Shown piece by piece: positions 15,001 to 29,340 of a DNA stretch of 64,000 nucleotides. Made by a program: the position numbers and the translations under genes. The DNA lies in NCBI GenBank assembly GCA_945643635.1, contig CALZFC010000093.1, positions 167,001-231,000 on the forward strand, given 5' to 3'. Numbering within the stretch: position 1 is the stretch's first letter; the number at the start of each line of letters is the position of its first letter. The DNA comes from Allodiplogaster sudhausi (Eukaryota; Nematoda; Chromadorea; Rhabditida; Diplogasteridae). The notes under the pieces were generated by a model. The model searched no databases and was not told the DNA's origin. It saw nothing but the letters and a program-made list of their open reading frames with translations.

Positions 15001-18000
15001 GCGGGCTGGACATTCTGGAAAATTGCGTGTACATAGAGATATCATGTAGAAAACTTTTCCCCTTCTAGTAAATATAGGCAGGACTCTTTGCATCACATTT
15101 CTTGTTCTTTTATCGCTCATTTTTACTGCCAAAAACGGCATGTGTACACCGTTCATGCCCGATTTTTGGTTTTAGACTTTAGTTTGCGGGCTGGACATTC
15201 TGGAAAATTGCGTGTACATAGAGATATCATGTAGAAAACTTTTCCCCTTCTAGTAAATATAGGCAGGACTCTCTGCATCACATTTCTTGTTCTTTTATCG
15301 CTCATTTTTACTGCCAAAAACGGCATGTGTACACCGTTCATGCCCGATTTTTGGTTTTAGACTTTAGTTTGCGGGCTGGACATTCTGGAAAATTGCGTGT
15401 ACATAGAGATATCATGTAGAAAACTTTTCCCCTTCTAGTAAATATAGGCAGGACTCTTTGCATCACATTTCTTGTTCTTTTATCGCTCATTTTTACTGCC
15501 AAAAACGGCATGCGTACACCGTTCATGCCCGATTTTTGGTTTTAGACTTTAGTTTGCGGGCTGGACATTCTGGAAAATTGCGTGTACATAGAGATATCAT
15601 GTAGAAAACTTTTCCCCTTCTAGTAAATATAGGCAGGACTCTTTGCATCACATTTCTTGTTCTTTTATCGCTCATTTTTACTGCCAAAAACGGCATGTGT
15701 ACACCGTTCATGCCCGATTTTTGGTTTTAGACTTTAGTTTGCGGGCTGGACATTCTGGAAAATTGCGTGTACATAGAGATATCATGTAGAAAACTTTTCC
15801 CCTTCTAGTAAATATAGGCAGGACTCTCTGCATCACATTTCTTGTTCTTTTATCGCTCATTTTTACTGCCAAAAACGGCATGCGTACACCGTTCATGCCC
15901 GATTTTTGGTTTTAGACTTTAGTTTGCGGGCTGGACATTCTGGAAAATTGCGTGTACATAGAGATATCATGTAGAAAACTTTTCCCTTTCTAGTAAATAT
16001 AGGCAGGACTCTCTGCATCACATTTCTTGTTCTTTTATCGCTCATTTTTACTGCCAAAAACGGCATGTGTACACCGTTCATGCCCGATTTTTGGTTTTAG
16101 ACTTTAGTTTGCGGGCTGGACATTCTGGAAAATTGCGTGTACATAGAGATATCATGTAGAAAACTTTTCCCCTTCTAGTAAATATAGGCAGGACTCTTTG
16201 CATCACATTTCTTGTTCTTTTATCGCTCATTTTTACTGCCAAAAACGGCATGCGTACACCGTTCATGCCCGATTTTTGGTTTTAGACTTTAGTTTGCGGG
16301 CTGGACATTCTGGAAAATTGCGTGTACATAGAGATATCATGTAGAAAACTTTTCCCCTTCTAGTAAATATAGGCAGGACTCTTTGCATCACATTTCTTGT
16401 TCTTTTATCGCTCATTTTTACTGCCAAAAACGGCATGTGTACACCGTTCATGCCCGATTTTTGGTTTTAGACTTTAGTTTGCGGGCTGGACATTCTGGAA
16501 AATTGCGTGTACATAGAGATATCATGTAGAAAACTTTTCCCCTTCTAGTAAATATAGGCAGGACTCTCTGCATCACATTTCTTGTTCTTTTATCGCTCAT
16601 TTTTACTGCCAAAAACGGCATGCGTACACCGTTCATGCCCGATTTTTGGTTTTAGACTTTAGTTTGCGGGCTGGACATTCTGGAAAATTGCGTGTACATA
16701 GAGATATCATGTAGAAAACTTTTCCCCTTCTAGTAAATATAGGCAGGACTCTCTGCATCACATTTCTTGTTCTTTTATCGCTCATTTTTACTGCCAAAAA
16801 CGGCATGTGTACACCGTTCATGCCCGATTTTTGGTTTTAGACTTTAGTTTGCGGGCTGGACATTCTGGAAAATTGCGTGTACATAGAGATATCATGTAGA
16901 AAACTTTTCCCCTTCTAGTAAATATAGGCAGGACTCTTTGCATCACATTTCTTGTTCTTTTATCGCTCATTTTTACTGCCAAAAACGGCATGCGTACACC
17001 GTTCATGCCCGATTTTTGGTTTTAGACTTTAGTTTGCGGGCTGGACATTCTGGAAAATTGCGTGTACATAGAGATATCATGTAGAAAACTTTTCCCCTTC
17101 TAGTAAATATAGGCAGGACTCTTGCATCACATTTCTTGTTCTTTTATCGCTCATTTTTACTGCCAAAAACGGCATGTGTACACCGTTCATGCCCGATTTT
17201 TGGTTTTAGACTTTAGTTTGCGGGCTGGACATTCTGGAAAATTGCGTGTACATAGAGATATCATGTAGAAAACTTTTCCCCTTCTAGTAAATATAGGCAG
17301 GACTCTTTGCATCACATTTCTTGTTCTTTTATCGCTCATTTTTACTGCCAAAAACGGCATGTGTACACCGTTCATGCCCGATTTTTGGTTTTAGACTTTA
17401 GTTTGCGGGCTGGACATTCTGGAAAATTGCGTGTACATAGAGATATCATGTAGAAAACTTTTCCCCTTCTAGTAAATATAGGCAGGACTCTTTGCATCAC
17501 ATTTCTTGTTCTTTTATCGCTCATTTTTACTGCCAAAAACGGCATGTGTACACCGTTCATGCCCGATTTTTGGTTTTAGACTTTAGTTTGCGGGCTGGAC
17601 ATTCTGGAAAATTGCGTGTACATAGAGATATCATGTAGAAAACTTTTCCCCTTCTAGTAAATATAGGCAGGACTCTCTGCATCACATTTCTTGTTCTTTT
17701 ATCGCTCATTTTTACTGCCAAAAACGGCATGTGTACACCGTTCATGCCCGATTTTTGGTTTTAGACTTTAGTTTGCGGGCTGGACATTCTGGAAAATTGC
17801 GTGTACATAGAGATATCATGTAGAAAACTTTTCCCCTTCTAGTAAATATAGGCAGGACTCTCTGCATCACATTTCTTGTTCTTTTATCGCTCATTTTTAC
17901 TGCCAAAAACGGCATGCGTACACCGTTCATGCCCGATTTTTGGTTTTAGACTTTAGTTTGCGGGCTGGACATTCTGGAAAATTGCGTGTACATAGAGATA

Positions 18001-21000
18001 TCATGTAGAAAACTTTTCCCCTTCTAGTAAATATAGGCAGGACTCTTTGCATCACATTTCTTGTTCTTTTATCGCTCATTTTTACTGCCAAAAACGGCAT
18101 GTGTACACCGTTCATGCCCGATTTTTGGTTTTAGACTTTAGTTTGCGGGCTGGACATTCTGGAAAATTGCGTGTACATAGAGATATCATGTAGAAAACTT
18201 TTCCCCTTCTAGTAAATATAGGCAGGACTCTTTGCATCACATTTCTTGTTCTTTTATCGCTCATTTTTACTGCCAAAAACGGCATGCGTACACCGTTCAT
18301 GCCCGATTTTTGGTTTTAGACTTTAGTTTGCGGGCTGGACATTCTGGAAAATTGCGTGTACATAGAGATATCATGTAGAAAACTTTTCCCCTTCTAGTAA
18401 ATATAGGCAGGACTCTTTGCATCACATTTCTTGTTCTTTTATCGCTCATTTTTACTGCCAAAAACGGCATGTGTACACCGTTCATGCCCGATTTTTGGTT
18501 TTAGACTTTAGTTTGCGGGCTGGACATTCTGGAAAATTGCGTGTACATAGAGATATCATGTAGAAAACTTTTCCCCTTCTAGTAAATATAGGCAGGACTC
18601 TCTGCATCACATTTCTTGTTCTTTTATCGCTCATTTTTACTGCCAAAAACGGCATGCGTACACCGTTCATGCCCGATTTTTGGTTTTAGACTTTAGTTTG
18701 CGGGCTGGACATTCTGGAAAATTGCGTGTACATAGAGATATCATGTAGAAAACTTTTCCCCTTCTAGTAAATATAGGCAGGACTCTCTGCATCACATTTC
18801 TTGTTCTTTTATCGCTCATTTTTACTGCCAAAAACGGCATGTGTACACCGTTCATGCCCGATTTTTGGTTTTAGACTTTAGTTTGCGGGCTGGACATTCT
18901 GGAAAATTGCGTGTACATAGAGATATCATGTAGAAAACTTTTCCCCTTCTAGTAAATATAGGCAGGACTCTTTGCATCACATTTCTTGTTCTTTTATCGC
19001 TCATTTTTACTGCCAAAAACGGCATGCGTACACCGTTCATGCCCGATTTTTGGTTTTAGACTTTAGTTTGCGGGCTGGACATTCTGGAAAATTGCGTGTA
19101 CATAGAGATATCATGTAGAAAACTTTTCCCCTTCTAGTAAATATAGGCAGGACTCTTTGCATCACATTTCTTGTTCTTTTATCGCTCATTTTTACTGCCA
19201 AAAACGGCATGTGTACACCGTTCATGCCCGATTTTTGGTTTTAGACTTTAGTTTGCGGGCTGGACATTCTGGAAAATTGCGTGTACATAGAGATATCATG
19301 TAGAAAACTTTTCCCCTTCTAGTAAATATAGGCAGGACTCTCTGCATCACATTTCTTGTTCTTTTATCGCTCATTTTTACTGCCAAAAACGGCATGTGTA
19401 CACCGTTCATGCCCGATTTTTGGTTTTAGACTTTAGTTTGCGGGCTGGACATTCTGGAAAATTGCGTGTACATAGAGATATCATGTAGAAAACTTTTCCC
19501 CTTCTAGTAAATATAGGCAGGACTCTTTGCATCACATTTCTTGTTCTTTTATCGCTCATTTTTACTGCCAAAAACGGCATGCGTACACCGTTCATGCCCG
19601 ATTTTTGGTTTTAGACTTTAGTTTGCGGGCTGGACATTCTGGAAAATTGCGTGTACATAGAGATATCATGTAGAAAACTTTTCCCCTTCTAGTAAATATA
19701 GGCAGGACTCTTTGCATCACATTTCTTGTTCTTTTATCGCTCATTTTTACTGCCAAAAACGGCATGTGTACACCGTTCATGCCCGATTTTTGGTTTTAGA
19801 CTTTAGTTTGCGGGCTGGACATTCTGGAAAATTGCGTGTACATAGAGATATCATGTAGAAAACTTTTCCCCTTCTAGTAAATATAGGCAGGACTCTTTGC
19901 ATCACATTTCTTGTTCTTTTATCGCTCATTTTTACTGCCAAAAACGGCATGCGTACACCGTTCATGCCCGATTTTTGGTTTTAGACTTTAGTTTGCGGGC
20001 TGGACATTCTGGAAAATTGCGTGTACATAGAGATATCATGTAGAAAACTTTTCCCCTTCTAGTAAATATAGGCAGGACTCTTTGCATCACATTTCTTGTT
20101 CTTTTATCGCTCATTTTTACTGCCAAAAACGGCATGTGTACACCGTTCATGCCCGATTTTTGGTTTTAGACTTTAGTTTGCGGGCTGGACATTCTGGAAA
20201 ATTGCGTGTACATAGAGATATCATGTAGAAAACTTTTCCCCTTCTAGTAAATATAGGCAGGACTCTTTGCATCACATTTCTTGTTCTTTTATCGCTCATT
20301 TTTACTGCCAAAAACGGCATGTGTACACCGTTCATGCCCGATTTTTGGTTTTAGACTTTAGTTTGCGGGCTGGACATTCTGGAAAATTGCGTGTACATAG
20401 AGATATCATGTAGAAAACTTTTCCCCTTCTAGTAAATATAGGCAGGACTCTTTGCATCACATTTCTTGTTCTTTTATCGCTCATTTTTACTGCCAAAAAC
20501 GGCATGCGTACACCGTTCATGCCCGATTTTTGGTTTTAGACTTTAGTTTGCGGGCTGGACATTCTGGAAAATTGCGTGTACATAGAGATATCATGTAGAA
20601 AACTTTTCCCTTCTAGTAAATATAGGCAGGACTCTTTGCATCACATTTCTTGTTCTTTTATCGCTCATTTTTACTGCCAAAAACGGCATGCGTACACCGT
20701 TCATGCCCGATTTTTGGTTTTAGACTTTAGTTTGCGGGCTGGACATTCTGGAAAATTGCGTGTACATAGAGATATCATGTAGAAAACTTTTCCCCTTCTA
20801 GTAAATATAGGCAGGACTCTTTGCATCACATTTCTTGTTCTTTTATCGCTCATTTTTACTGCCAAAAACGGCATGCGTACACCGTTCATGCCCGATTTTT
20901 GGTTTTAGACTTTAGTTTGCGGGCTGGACATTCTGGAAAATTGCGTGTACATAGAGATATCATGTAGAAAACTTTTCCCCTTCTAGTAAATATAGGCAGG

Positions 21001-24000
21001 ACTCTCTGCATCACATTTCTTGTTCTTTTATCGCTCATTTTTACTGCCAAAAACGGCATGCGTACACCGTTCATGCCCGATTTTTGGTTTTAGACTTTAG
21101 TTTGCGGGCTGGACATTCTGGAAAATTGCGTGTACATAGAGATATCATGTAGAAAACTTTTCCCCTTCTAGTAAATATAGGCAGGACTCTCTGCATCACA
21201 TTTCTTGTTCTTTTATCGCTCATTTTTACTGCCAAAAACGGCATGTGTACACCGTTCATGCCCGATTTTTGGTTTTAGACTTTAGTTTGCGGGCTGGACA
21301 TTCTGGAAAATTGCGTGTACATAGAGATATCATGTAGAAAACTTTTCCCCTTCTAGTAAATATAGGCAGGACTCTCTGCATCACATTTCTTGTTCTTTTA
21401 TCGCTCATTTTTACTGCCAAAAACGGCATGTGTACACCGTTCATGCCCGATTTTTGGTTTTAGACTTTAGTTTGCGGGCTGGACATTCTGGAAAATTGCG
21501 TGTACATAGAGATATCATGTAGAAAACTTTTCCCTTCTAGTAAATATAGGCAGGACTCTTTGCATCACATTTCTTGTTCTTTTATCGCTCATTTTTACTG
21601 CCAAAAACGGCATGCGTACACCGTTCATGCCCGATTTTTGGTTTTAGACTTTAGTTTGCGGGCTGGACATTCTGGAAAATTGCGTGTACATAGAGATATC
21701 ATGTAGAAAACTTTTCCCCTTCTAGTAAATATAGGCAGGACTCTCTGCATCACATTTCTTGTTCTTTTATCGCTCATTTTTACTGCCAAAAACGGCATGT
21801 GTACACCGTTCATGCCCGATTTTTGGTTTTAGACTTTAGTTTGCGGGCTGGACATTCTGGAAAATTGCGTGTACATAGAGATATCATGTAGAAAACTTTT
21901 CCCCTTCTAGTAAATATAGGCAGGACTCTTGCATCACATTTCTTGTTCTTTTATCGCTCATTTTTACTGCCAAAAACGGCATGCGTACACCGTTCATGCC
22001 CGATTTTTGGTTTTAGACTTTAGTTTGCGGGCTGGACATTCTGGAAAATTGCGTGTACATAGAGATATCATGTAGAAAACTTTTCCCCTTCTAGTAAATA
22101 TAGGCAGGACTCTCTGCATCACATTTCTTGTTCTTTTATCGCTCATTTTTACTGCCAAAAACGGCATGTGTACACCGTTCATGCCCGATTTTTGGTTTTA
22201 GACTTTAGTTTGCGGGCTGGACATTCTGGAAAATTGCGTGTACATAGAGATATCATGTAGAAAACTTTTCCCCTTCTAGTAAATATAGGCAGGACTCTTT
22301 GCATCACATTTCTTGTTCTTTTATCGCTCATTTTTACTGCCAAAAACGGCATGCGTACACCGTTCATGCCCGATTTTTGGTTTTAGACTTTAGTTTGCGG
22401 GCTGGACATTCTGGAAAATTGCGTGTACATAGAGATATCATGTAGAAAACTTTTCCCCTTCTAGTAAATATAGGCAGGACTCTTTGCATCACATTTCTTG
22501 TTCTTTTATCGCTCATTTTTACTGCCAAAAACGGCATGCGTACACCGTTCATGCCCGATTTTTGGTTTTAGACTTTAGTTTGCGGGCTGGACATTCTGGA
22601 AAATTGCGTGTACATAGAGATATCATGTAGAAAACTTTTCCCCTTCTAGTAAATATAGGCAGGACTCTCTGCATCACATTTCTTGTTCTTTTATCGCTCA
22701 TTTTTACTGCCAAAAACGGCATGCGTACACCGTTCATGCCCGATTTTTGGTTTTAGACTTTAGTTTGCGGGCTGGACATTCTGGAAAATTGCGTGTACAT
22801 AGAGATATCATGTAGAAAACTTTTCCCCTTCTAGTAAATATAGGCAGGACTCTCTGCATCACATTTCTTGTTCTTTTATCGCTCATTTTTACTGCCAAAA
22901 ACGGCATGTGTACACCGTTCATGCCCGATTTTTGGTTTTAGACTTTAGTTTGCGGGCTGGACATTCTGGAAAATTGCGTGTACATAGAGATATCATGTAG
23001 AAAACTTTTCCCCTTCTAGTAAATATAGGCAGGACTCTTTGCATCACATTTCTTGTTCTTTTATCGCTCATTTTTACTGCCAAAAACGGCATGTGTACAC
23101 CGTTCATGCCCGATTTTTGGTTTTAGACTTTAGTTTGCGGGCTGGACATTCTGGAAAATTGCGTGTACATAGAGATATCATGTAGAAAACTTTTCCCCTT
23201 CTAGTAAATATAGGCAGGACTCTCTGCATCACATTTCTTGTTCTTTTATCGCTCATTTTTACTGCCAAAAACGGCATGTGTACACCGTTCATGCCCGATT
23301 TTTGGTTTTAGACTTTAGTTTGCGGGCTGGACATTCTGGAAAATTGCGTGTACATAGAGATATCATGTAGAAAACTTTTCCCCTTCTAGTAAATATAGGC
23401 AGGACTCTCTGCATCACATTTCTTGTTCTTTTATCGCTCATTTTTACTGCCAAAAACGGCATGCGTACACCGTTCATGCCCGATTTTTGGTTTTAGACTT
23501 TAGTTTGCGGGCTGGACATTCTGGAAAATTGCGTGTACATAGAGATATCATGTAGAAAACTTTTCCCCTTCTAGTAAATATAGGCAGGACTCTTTGCATC
23601 ACATTTCTTGTTCTTTTATCGCTCATTTTTACTGCCAAAAACGGCATGCGTACACCGTTCATGCCCGATTTTTTTTTAGACTTTAGTTTGCGGGCTGGAC
23701 ATTCTGGAAAATTGCGTGTACATAGAGATATCATGTAGAAAACTTTTCCCCTTCTAGTAAATATAGGCAGGACTCTCTGCATCACATTTCTTGTTCTTTT
23801 ATCGCTCATTTTTACTGCCAAAAACGGCATGTGTACACCGTTCATGCCCGATTTTTGGTTTTAGACTTTAGTTTGCGGGCTGGACATTCTGGAAAATTGC
23901 GTGTACATAGAGATATCATGTAGAAAACTTTTCCCCTTCTAGTAAATATAGGCAGGACTCTCTGCATCACATTTCTTGTTCTTTTATCGCTCATTTTTAC

Positions 24001-27000
24001 TGCCAAAAACGGCATGTGTACACCGTTCATGCCCGATTTTTGGTTTTAGACTTTAGTTTGCGGGCTGGACATTCTGGAAAATTGCGTGTACATAGAGATA
24101 TCATGTAGAAAACTTTTCCCTTCTAGTAAATATAGGCAGGACTCTTTGCATCACATTTCTTGTTCTTTTATCGCTCATTTTTACTGCCAAAAACGGCATG
24201 CGTACACCGTTCATGCCCGATTTTTGGTTTTAGACTTTAGTTTGCGGGCTGGACATTCTGGAAAATTGCGTGTACATAGAGATATCATGTAGAAAACTTT
24301 TCCCCTTCTAGTAAATATAGGCAGGACTCTCTGCATCACATTTCTTGTTCTTTTATCGCTCATTTTTACTGCCAAAAACGGCATGTGTACACCGTTCATG
24401 CCCGATTTTTGGTTTTAGACTTTAGTTTGCGGGCTGGACATTCTGGAAAATTGCGTGTACATAGAGATATCATGTAGAAAACTTTTCCCCTTCTAGTAAA
24501 TATAGGCAGGACTCTCTGCATCACATTTCTTGTTCTTTTATCGCTCATTTTTACTGCCAAAAACGGCATGTGTACACCGTTCATGCCCGATTTTTGGTTT
24601 TAGACTTTAGTTTGCGGGCTGGACATTCTGGAAAATTCCGTGTACATAGAGATATCATGTAGAAAACTTTTCCCCTTCTAGTAAATATAGGCAGGACTCT
24701 TTGCATCACATTTCTTGTTCTTTTATCGCTCATTTTTACTGCCAAAAACGGCATGCGTACACCGTTCATGCCCGATTTTTGGTTTTAGACTTTAGTTTGC
24801 GGGCTGGACATTCTGGAAAATTGCGTGTACATAGAGATATCATGTAGAAAACTTTTCCCTTTCTAGTAAATATAGGCAGGACTCTCTGCATCACATTTCT
24901 TGTTCTTTTATCGCTCATTTTTACTGCCAAAAACGGCATGTGTACACCGTTCATGCCCGATTTTTGGTTTTAGACTTTAGTTTGCGGGCTGGACATTCTC
25001 TAAAATTGCGTGTACATAGAGATATCATGTAGAAAACTTTTCCCCTTCTAGTAAATATAGGCAGGACTCTCTGCATCACATTTCTTGTTCTTTTATCGCT
25101 CATTTTTACTGCCAAAAACGGCATGCGTACACCGTTCATGCCCGATTTTTGGTTTTAGACTTTAGTTTGCGGGCTGGACATTCTGGAAAATTGCGTGTAC
25201 ATAGAGATATCATGTAGAAAACTTTTCCCCTTCTAGTAAATATAGGCAGGACTCTCTGCATCACATTTCTTGTTCTTTTATCGCTCATTTTTACTGCCAA
25301 AAACGGCATGTGTACACCGTTCATGCCCGATTTTTGGTTTTAGACTTTAGTTTGCGGGCTGGACATTCTGGAAAATTGCGTGTACATAGAGATATCATGT
25401 AGAAAACTTTTCCCCTTCTAGTAAATATAGGCAGGACTCTCTGCATCACATTTCTTGTTCTTTTATCGCTCATTTTTACTGCCAAAAACGGCATGCGTAC
25501 ACCGTTCATGCCCGATTTTTGGTTTTAGACTTTAGTTTGCGGGCTGGACATTCTGGAAAATTGCGTGTACATAGAGATATCATGTAGAAAACTTTTCCCC
25601 TTCTAGTAAATATAGGCAGGACTCTCTGCATCACATTTCTTGTTCTTTTATCGCTCATTTTTACTGCCAAAAACGGCATGTGTACACCGTTCATGCCCGA
25701 TTTTTGGTTTTAGACTTTAGTTTGCGGGCTGGACATTCTGGAAAATTGCGTGTACATAGAGATATCATGTAGAAAACTTTTCCCCTTCTAGTAAATATAG
25801 GCAGGACTCTTTGCATCACATTTCTTGTTCTTTTATCGCTCATTTTTACTGCCAAAAACGGCATGTGTACACCGTTCATGCCCGATTTTTGGTTTTAGAC
25901 TTTAGTTTGCGGGCTGGACATTCTGGAAAATTGCGTGTACATAGAGATATCATGTAGAAAACTTTTCCCCTTCTAGTAAATATAGGCAGGACTCTTTGCA
26001 TCACATTTCTTGTTCTTTTATCGCTCATTTTTACTGCCAAAAACGGCATGTGTACACCGTTCATGCCCGATTTTTGGTTTTAGACTTTAGTTTGCGGGCT
26101 GGACATTCTGGAAAATTGCGTGTACATAGAGATATCATGTAGAAAACTTTTCCCCTTCTAGTAAATATAGGCAGGACTCTCTGCATCACATTTCTTGTTC
26201 TTTTATCGCTCATTTTTACTGCCAAAAACGGCATGTGTACACCGTTCATGCCCGATTTTTGGTTTTAGACTTTAGTTTGCGGGCTGGACATTCTGGAAAA
26301 TTGCGTGTACATAGAGATATCATGTAGAAAACTTTTCCCCTTCTAGTAAATATAGGCAGGACTCTCTGCATCACATTTCTTGTTCTTTTATCGCTCATTT
26401 TTACTGCCAAAAACGGCATGCGTACACCGTTCATGCCCGATTTTTGGTTTTAGACTTTAGTTTGCGGGCTGGACATTCTGGAAAATTGCGTGTACATAGA
26501 GATATCATGTAGAAAACTTTTCCCCTTCTAGTAAATATAGGCAGGACTCTCTGCATCACATTTCTTGTTCTTTTATCGCTCATTTTTACTGCCAAAAACG
26601 GCATGTGTACACCGTTCATGCCCGATTTTTGGTTTTAGACTTTAGTTTGCGGGCTGGACATTCTGGAAAATTGCGTGTACATAGAGATATCATGTAGAAA
26701 ACTTTTCCCCTTCTAGTAAATATAGGCAGGACTCTTTGCATCACATTTCTTGTTCTTTTATCGCTCATTTTTACTGCCAAAAACGGCATGCGTACACCGT
26801 TCATGCCCGATTTTTGGTTTTAGACTTTAGTTTGCGGGCTGGACATTCTGGAAAATTGCGTGTACATAGAGATATCATGTAGAAAACTTTTCCCCTTCTA
26901 GTAAATATAGGCAGGACTCTCTGCATCACATTTCTTGTTCTTTTATCGCTCATTTTTACTGCCAAAAACGGCATGTGTACACCGTTCATGCCCGATTTTT

Positions 27001-29340
27001 GGTTTTAGACTTTAGTTTGCGGGCTGGACATTCTGGAAAATTGCGTGTACATAGAGATATCATGTAGAAAACTTTTCCCCTTCTAGTAAATATAGGCAGG
27101 ACTCTCTGCATCACATTTCTTGTTCTTTTATCGCTCATTTTTACTGCCAAAAACGGCATGCGTACACCGTTCATGCCCGATTTTTGGTTTTAGACTTTAG
27201 TTTGCGGGCTGGACATTCTGGAAAATTGCGTGTACATAGAGATATCATGTAGAAAACTTTTCCCCTTCTAGTAAATATAGGCAGGACTCTTTGCATCACA
27301 TTTCTTGTTCTTTTATCGCTCATTTTTACTGCCAAAAACGGCATGTGTACACCGTTCATGCCCGATTTTTGGTTTTAGACTTTAGTTTGCGGGCTGGACA
27401 TTCTGGAAAATTGCGTGTACATAGAGATATCATGTAGAAAACTTTTCCCCTTCTAGTAAATATAGGCAGGACTCTCTGCATCACATTTCTTGTTCTTTTA
27501 TCGCTCATTTTTACTGCCAAAAACGGCATGTGTACACCGTTCATGCCCGATTTTTGGTTTTAGACTTTAGTTTGCGGGCTGGACATTCTGGAAAATTGCG
27601 TGTACATAGAGATATCATGTAGAAAACTTTTCCCCTTCTAGTAAATATAGGCAGGACTCTTTGCATCACATTTCTTGTTCTTTTATCGCTCATTTTTACT
27701 GCCAAAAACGGCATGCGTACACCGTTCATGCCCGATTTTTGGTTTTAGACTTTAGTTTGCGGGCTGGACATTCTGGAAAATTGCGTGTACATAGAGATAT
27801 CATGTAGAAAACTTTTCCCTTCTAGTAAATATAGGCAGGACTCTCTGCATCACATTTCTTGTTCTTTTATCGCTCATTTTTACTGCCAAAAACGGCATGT
27901 GTACACCGTTCATGCCCGATTTTTGGTTTTAGACTTTAGTTTGCGGGCTGGACATTCTGGAAAATTGCGTGTACATAGAGATATCATGTAGAAAACTTTT
28001 CCCCTTCTAGTAAATATAGGCAGGACTCTCTGCATCACATTTCTTGTTCTTTTATCGCTCATTTTTACTGCCAAAAACGGCATGCGTACACCGTTCATGC
28101 CCGATTTTTGGTTTTAGACTTTAGTTTGCGGGCTGGACATTCTGGAAAATTGCGTGTACATAGAGATATCATGTAGAAAACTTTTCCCCTTCTAGTAAAT
28201 ATAGGCAGGACTCTCTGCATCACATTTCTTGTTCTTTTATCGCTCATTTTTACTGCCAAAAACGGCATGTGTACACCGTTCATGCCCGATTTTTGGTTTT
28301 AGACTTTAGTTTGCGGGCTGGACATTCTGGAAAATTGCGTGTACATAGAGATATCATGTAGAAAACTTTTCCCTTCTAGTAAATATAGGCAGGACTCTCT
28401 GCATCACATTTCTTGTTCTTTTATCGCTCATTTTTACTGCCAAAAACGGCATGTGTACACCGTTCATGCCCGATTTTTGGTTTTAGACTTTAGTTTGCGG
28501 GCTGGACATTCTGGAAAATTGCGTGTACATAGAGATATCATGTAGAAAACTTTTCCCCTTCTAGTAAATATAGGCAGGACTCTCTGCATCACATTTCTTG
28601 TTCTTTTATCGCTCATTTTTACTGCCAAAAACGGCATGCGTACACCGTTCATGCCCGATTTTTGGTTTTAGACTTTAGTTTGCGGGCTGGACATTCTGGA
28701 AAATTGCGTGTACATAGAGATATCATGTAGAAAACTTTTCCCCTTCTAGTAAATATAGGCAGGACTCTTTGCATCACATTTCTTGTTCTTTTATCGCTCA
28801 TTTTTACTGCCAAAAACGGCATGTGTACACCGTTCATGCCCGATTTTTGGTTTTAGACTTTAGTTTGCGGGCTGGACATTCTGGAAAATTGCGTGTACAT
28901 AGAGATATCATGTAGAAAACTTTTCCCCTTCTAGTAAATATAGGCAGGACTCTTTGCATCACATTTCTTGTTCTTTTATCGCTCATTTTTACTGCCAAAA
29001 ACGGCATGTGTACACCGTTCATGCCCGATTTTTGGTTTTAGACTTTAGTTTGCGGGCTGGACATTCTGGAAAATTGCGTGTACATAGAGATATCATGTAG
29101 AAAACTTTTCCCCTTCTAGTAAATATAGGCAGGACTCTTTGCATCACATTTCTTGTTCTTTTATCGCTCATTTTTACTGCCAAAAACGGCATGCGTACAC
29201 CGTTCATGCCCGATTTTTGGTTTTAGACTTTAGTTTGCGGGCTGGACATTCTGGAAAATTGCGTGTACATAGAGATATCATGTAGAAAACTTTTCCCCTT
29301 CTAGTAAATATAGGCAGGACTCTTTGCATCACATTTCTTG
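1..29340. repeat. Satellite core zone, highly homogenised, H/R monomer alternation
   Basis: About 158 monomers that are nearly identical. Most variation sits at two C/T positions: GCATG[T/C]GTACACC and ACTCT[C/T]TGCATC. The first splits monomers into a T form (contains TGTACA, BsrGI) and a C form (contains GCATGC, SphI). The two forms alternate strictly over long runs, for example 12,933-15,156 and 15,153-17,006, giving a 370-bp dimer as the higher-order unit, with occasional phase breaks where two of the same kind are adjacent. A one-base deletion form recurs at irregular spacings. One monomer near 23,670 lost bases in the T-G-T tract. Single diverged monomers at about 24,637 and 24,999 already carry variants typical of the next zone. 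Confidence 0.93.
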
